64,000 nt of DNA, from the NCBI RefSeq assembly GCF_029223485.1, contig NZ_JARHTP010000017.1:62001-126000 (forward strand), in the 5' to 3' direction. Positions within the stretch are counted from its first letter, which is position 1. Every line of letters starts with the position of its first letter. The notes beneath the pieces are model-generated. The model did no database searches. It saw only the letters and a program-made list of their open reading frames with translations, and was not told the origin of the DNA. Of the stretch, positions 60,527 to 64,000 are shown in pieces. The stretch comes from Streptomyces coacervatus (GTDB lineage Bacteria; Actinomycetota; Actinomycetes; Streptomycetales; Streptomycetaceae). The translations under genes and the position numbers were made by a program.

Positions 60527-61383
60527 GCCGCCTCCGCTCCCCGCACGATCCGCATCGCCCACCACATCCCGAGGCCCTCCAGCAGACCGCCGACCAGCAG
60601 GCAGCCCAGCCCGGCTCCGGTGTGCAGCAGCACATGCAGGGGGTCGGCCCCGAGGGCGGTACCCAGGGCGAGCCCCAGAGCCGGCAGCCCCGCGAGCATC
60701 ACCGCCGTGGACCGCGCCCCGGCCAACTGGGCGCGCAGATCGGCGCGTTGGTCCCGCTCGGCACGCAATGCCCCTTCGAGTCGGTCGAGTCCGGCGGCGA
60801 GGCCCGCGCCCTGGTCCACAGCCACCCGCCAGCACGCCGCGAGGCCCAGCAGTCCCTCGGCGCCCGGCTGCCGTGCCGCCATCGCAAGGGCGCCCGGTAC
60901 ATCGCCGCCGAAGCGCGCCGCCGCCAGCACCGCCGCCTGTGCGCCCCCGAGGCCGCCGGAGTCCCGCGCGGCACGCGGCAGCGCATCTCCCGGCTGCCGT
61001 CCGGCCCGCACCTCCCCGGCGAGCGCCCCGCACAGGGCGATCACCGCGTCCCCGCGGCGCTCCCGTGCTCGCCGGGCTTCTGCGGCCAGCCGTACCCGCC
61101 GCAGCAAGGGCATCCCGGCCGCCCCCGCGACGACCGGCAGCACCGACGCGCCCAGCACCGCCAGCACCGCCCCGGCGGCCAGCGCCCACCACTCGGGCCG
61201 CAGCCGCCCGCGGATCCGCCGCACTCCCCCGGCGACCTCCCGCCAGGACGGCGGCCCGGTGCCCACCACCCCGCCGCCCGCGAGCAACAGCTGCGCACGC
61301 CGCGCCCCGGAGTGCCATCCGCCCATCAGCAGGGCCGCCGCACCGGCGCACACCACGGCCGCCCCCATCGCCGTCTCACCCAT
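60523..61383 (-). CDS. tadB: Type II secretion system F family protein (TadB-like)
   Basis: A 286-residue inner-membrane protein with helices at 5-25, about 60-85, 225-245 and 250-270, and the F domain GDAVIALCGALAGEVRAGRQPGDAL, AACWRVAVDQGAGLAAGLDRL. ATG at 61383 with GGGGGAC 4-5 bases ahead. It overlaps the tadA remnant by 8 bases. Confidence 0.88.
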   Translation of the reverse strand: MGETAMGAAVVCAGAAALLMGGWHSGARRAQLLLAGGGVVGTGPPSWREVAGGVRRIRGRLRPEWWALAAGAVLAVLGASVLPVVAGAAGMPLLRRVRLAAEARRARERRGDAVIALCGALAGEVRAGRQPGDALPRAARDSGGLGGAQAAVLAAARFGGDVPGALAMAARQPGAEGLLGLAACWRVAVDQGAGLAAGLDRLEGALRAERDQRADLRAQLAGARSTAVMLAGLPALGLALGTALGADPLHVLLHTGAGLGCLLVGGLLEGLGMWWAMRIVRGAEAA

Positions 61384-61699
61384 GACGTCCCCCTTCGAAG
61401 AACTCGCTGTCGAGCAGCCCCCGCAGCCGCTCCCACCCCCGCTCGTGCACGAACGCCTCCGCGCCCCATCGCAGCGCCGGCACGGTCCGCACCAGCCCCG
61501 ACGGATCCCGCTCCAGTACGTGCACCTCGGCGATCCGCCGCCGCCCGGCCCGGTCCCGCACGAGATGCAGGACCACCGAGAGCGCCGCCGCCAACTGGCT
61601 GTGCAGCGCGGCCCGGTCGAGCCCGGCCGCCGTACCGAGCGCCTCCAGCCGGGCCGGTACGCCGGCGGCGGCATTGGCGTGCACGGTGCCTTCTCCGAA
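61376..61699 (-). pseudogene. tadA: TadA/CpaF pilus ATPase, 3' remnant only
   Basis: Only the last 100 or so residues of the secretion ATPase remain: GTVHANAAAGVPARLEALG (the conserved VHAN box), then AALHSQLAAALSVVLHLVRD, RRRIAEVHVLERDPSGLVRTVP and RGLLDSE. Reading upstream, homology stops right after the VHAN box and an in-frame TAG occurs at 61700-61702. Walker A, Asp and His boxes (about 300 residues) are missing. The break coincides with the start of foreign-looking DNA, so the gene was disrupted by insertion or deletion. Confidence 0.85.
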
Positions 61700-61821
61700 C
61701 TAAGTGCCTTTAAGAAACCCCCGAGCACGGACCTGCGTCGTGCCTGGCTGCGGCGCTCCGGGCACTGGTCATCGTCGTCATGCCGGTCAGTGGACGGGAG
61801 GCGGCGAAGGACCTTCGCAGT

Positions 61822-62784
61822 TCAGGCAGGTTCAACGTGATAGCGAGCGGAATTGCGGTGCCAGCCATCCATGTTGGCGATCCAGTCGCGCATGCTCAGC
61901 AGGCAGCGCCGAAGTCCATGACGTGTCTGCTCATCCAGGCCGGAGTCGTCCACGGCTCGGGAGGCTAGGGCTTGCTCGGCCTGGAGGTAGTCCTCAACGG
62001 CACCGGTCATGCGCTGAAGGGCCGCATGGACGGCATCCTCCTGGCTGCACCCTCTCGCCCGGCTGATCACCGTGATGATGTTGTGGGGATCGTTGACGGC
62101 CCGCTCCTTGGCGAGGGAGTGCAGGTCGTTGCAGCACGCGCAGTAGTCGGCGACAGCGATGATGCACGCCTGGTACGGGGCAGAGCAGTAGAGATGCTGC
62201 GGGAGTTCGGTCCGGGAGGCGAGCTCAATCAGGTCCGCCCACACGAACATGCCAACCGAGCGGCGCCGCATGTCGAGGAAGTCCTCGATGGTCTCGATGT
62301 GTCCGATTCTCCGGTTGGTGAACTCCCGGTCGTTGACGTCGATCACGTCGGTCCAGTGCTGTGTGTAGCGCTGCCACCAGGCGTCCGAGAAGTGGCGGCG
62401 CGTGCGCACCAGAAGGTCGGCGAACGCACGCGGGGTGGGATGAGCCGTGGCCAGCGCTCCGGCTGGATCGCGAAGACACGCGCGCAACTGGGCAGCCTGC
62501 TGCTGCCACTCGGCTTCCCGTCCCTCCACGGCGAACTTGTTGACCTGGTCGTCCCAGATGAAATACCAGGAGCACAGGTCCGCCATGATCTGTGCGCCTT
62601 CGCGTGTGGCGTCGAAGGAGTACAGCGTCGCCAGGTCCGGGTAGGCGAGCTGGTCGAAATTCTCGGCCACCTGCGGCGACATCATCCTCATCGCCTCTGT
62701 CCAGACCCTTGTCTGGGCGCAGATGCTGCGCGCCTGTGGATGGGTCCTGCCGGTGAACGGGATGGCAACGCGTCCGACGCTCAT
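61822..62784 (-). CDS. Class I terpene synthase
   Basis: A 320-residue terpene cyclase. Aspartate-rich motif DDQVNK (Asp78-Asp79), NSE triad NDLHSLAKE (Asn219, Ser223, Glu227), diphosphate sensor Arg173 46 residues before the triad, and the C-terminal RY pair (314-315). These are all catalytic elements of bacterial sesqui/diterpene synthases. ATG at 62784 has GGAAAG 5 bases ahead; the longer open frame upstream is not family-like. Product unknown. No prenyl-transferase or P450 lies next to it inside the window. Confidence 0.92.
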   Translation of the reverse strand: MSVGRVAIPFTGRTHPQARSICAQTRVWTEAMRMMSPQVAENFDQLAYPDLATLYSFDATREGAQIMADLCSWYFIWDDQVNKFAVEGREAEWQQQAAQLRACLRDPAGALATAHPTPRAFADLLVRTRRHFSDAWWQRYTQHWTDVIDVNDREFTNRRIGHIETIEDFLDMRRRSVGMFVWADLIELASRTELPQHLYCSAPYQACIIAVADYCACCNDLHSLAKERAVNDPHNIITVISRARGCSQEDAVHAALQRMTGAVEDYLQAEQALASRAVDDSGLDEQTRHGLRRCLLSMRDWIANMDGWHRNSARYHVEPA

Positions 62785-63317
62785 TGTTCTTTCCTCTCGC
62801 GCGGGCCATGGAGTCGGCTGTTTTTCTCGCCGGACACGTCCAGGAAACGGCAGCCACAATGAGGCCAACCGCTCCCGCGCATGGGCCTCATCATGACGCG
62901 CACCAGCCGTTTGTCACAGGGGTGTAGGGCCGGCGCGTGATGTGAGATCGGCACCGGAATTTGCGCCTGGCGCACGCGGGCCCGGGGTCCTCACAAACGA
63001 CCGAAAGCGCAGGTCGGCACGCACCAGGTGCACGACCCGCGCAGAGAAGGGCGTATGCGTCATCCAGCGCTGAACGAAGCGGCCAACACCTTCGGCTGAG
63101 CTCGATGATCAGAGGTCTCTACACAGTCACTAATGCGACCTCGACTTGACCTGGTGAGAAGGCCGTCGCGCGAGGAACTGCCGAGGGAGCCATCCGAGAG
63201 ACGTTGCGGCAGGTGTTCGGGGAGCTCTGCAGGGGCTAAGACTCGAGGTGGCCTGCAGTGATGCGGGCCACCCCGTCGGCGCGCTCGCTGGTTCTCAGCC
63301 TTCGCGAAGCGGCCTCG
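62785..63317. other. 533-base gap in the foreign segment
   Basis: It holds the promoter side of the terpene synthase. No clear gene is seen. A plus-strand frame ending at 63239 reads RGTAEGAIRETLRQVFGE before a TAA and may be a leftover of an old gene. Coding bias is weak throughout, in line with a mobile-element border. Confidence 0.4.
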
Positions 63318-64000
63318 TCATGTGCCCTCGGCGGTCCGGACTGTCAGTTGGCTGAGTGTCGGAATCCCGAGGAACACCGACGAGTTCTGTCGGGCCAGGC
63401 GGGCATCCAACAGGGCGATCTTCTCCTCTGCGGCGGCGAGGCTGACCGAGAGGCCTTCGACCTCACCGAGCCATCCCTCGGTTTGCGCTTCAGTGATTCT
63501 GTCCTCGAGGTTCTGCCGGATCTCTTCCAGCCGGCCGCGGTCTTCCGACCCGACGATGAGGACGGGGCATCGAACGCATGCGTGCTCGTGGGCGCAATCT
63601 GTCCCGTAAGCGCGGCCACACTGCCCGAGGGCGAGCTTCCGACGCTCGAAGTGACCGAGGAACTCTTCCCATTCCTCGGGACTCACCGACCGGTACTCTT
63701 CCGAGGGCCTGAGCGTGCGGCGGCGGGCGATGAACGCCCGATGCGCCTCGATTGCCTCCGCCGGATAGATAGCCGCGTAACCCATCGTGGTGTTGATGTT
63801 GCGGTGACCTGCAATGACTTGCGCGATGTGGGGCGGGAGGCCGTTCATGATGGCGTCGGTGATGAAGATGCGGCGGAAGTCGTGGGGCTGGAACTGCAGC
63901 GGCCGCCCGCTGCTGTCGACGAGGCCTGACGCGGCGAGCGTGTCGTTCAGCGCCCGCCGGATGCTGCTGATCGAGATGTGCCGGTTCTCGCCAGACACCT
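63318..64000 (-). CDS. Tyrosine recombinase (integrase), C-terminal part; 5' end outside window
   Basis: At least 226 codons. The catalytic domain end is clear: PHDFRRIFITDAIMNG (HxxR), AQVIAGHRNINTTMGYAAIY (H...Y nucleophile Tyr). After it comes an extra tail of about 130 residues with a four-Cys cluster (CGRAYGTDCAHEHACVRCP) and a coiled coil (EEIRQNLEDRITEAQ, VSLAAAEEKIALLDARL). This tail recalls recombinases of Tn554-like multi-recombinase elements. The element must extend to the right of the window. Confidence 0.9.
   Translation of the reverse strand, partial: VSGENRHISISSIRRALNDTLAASGLVDSSGRPLQFQPHDFRRIFITDAIMNGLPPHIAQVIAGHRNINTTMGYAAIYPAEAIEAHRAFIARRRTLRPSEEYRSVSPEEWEEFLGHFERRKLALGQCGRAYGTDCAHEHACVRCPVLIVGSEDRGRLEEIRQNLEDRITEAQTEGWLGEVEGLSVSLAAAEEKIALLDARLARQNSSVFLGIPTLSQLTVRTAEGT

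Noticed and set aside
61822..62784. Geosmin or 2-methylisoborneol synthase assignment for the terpene synthase
   Set aside because: It lacks the second domain of geosmin synthase and the Pro-rich N-terminus and methyltransferase partner of the 2-MIB system. The product is left open.

Overview
The window is chromosomal DNA of a Streptomyces species. The base composition is very GC-rich, with G or C at most third codon positions and many GTG starts. The gene set is actinobacterial: bldG, a TipA-type regulator, FtsH-folate clustering, a thymidylate kinase fused to an MFS domain, and XRE/DUF5753-DUF397 gene sets. Gene content and order resemble two core segments I recall from the S. coelicolor chromosome (folP to DNA polymerase I, and holB to the tad pilus genes). 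No database search was run.

Region 1 (1-14 kb) is housekeeping. A forward folate block (folP, an NTF2-like gene, folB, folK, DUF3180) converges with a reverse-strand run dacB, metalloprotease, tilS, hpt, ftsH, folE. Then come ppa, a ThrE-type exporter and a DedA protein. Region 2 (14-26 kb) is more accessory. It holds a TipA-like thiopeptide sensor, a ClC/YfeO-type channel next to glutamate decarboxylase, a PadR repressor, a DinB enzyme, an aldehyde dehydrogenase, a DUF5753 regulator / ATPase / DUF397 triad, and a zinc-starvation set of cysteine-free ribosomal proteins (rpsR, rpmE, rpmG, rpmB, rpsN) with a CobW-like protein around a probable Zur operator.

Region 3 (26-41.7 kb) contains secreted lipoproteins, a DUF2786 protein, an S41 peptidase, a LysE transporter, an HTH/Clp_N protein directly behind two palindromes, a family A DNA polymerase, a large SARP/NB-ARC/TPR regulator, a glycosyltransferase, an amino acid permease, a tRNA-Thr and a secreted hydrolase. 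Region 4 (41.8-61.7 kb) holds DNA replication and topology genes (holB, tmk fusion, topA), a methyltransferase, the proton pyrophosphatase, bldG with its partner anti-sigma gene, an MrfA/YprA-type helicase and a tad pilus operon.

Region 5 (61.7 kb to the end) looks like foreign DNA. The tad ATPase gene is cut to its last 100 or so codons. Beyond the break lie a class I terpene synthase, 0.5 kb of poorly coding DNA and a tyrosine recombinase running off the edge.

The most interesting signal is an 18-base sequence, GCGTGCACGTGCATCTGC, found twice. It lies 92-93 bases upstream of the chosen starts of the ATPase gene and of the DUF397 gene, in the same orientation relative to each gene. In both places a second TGCATCYGCAC half-repeat follows. 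It is a candidate operator wiring this gene triad together.
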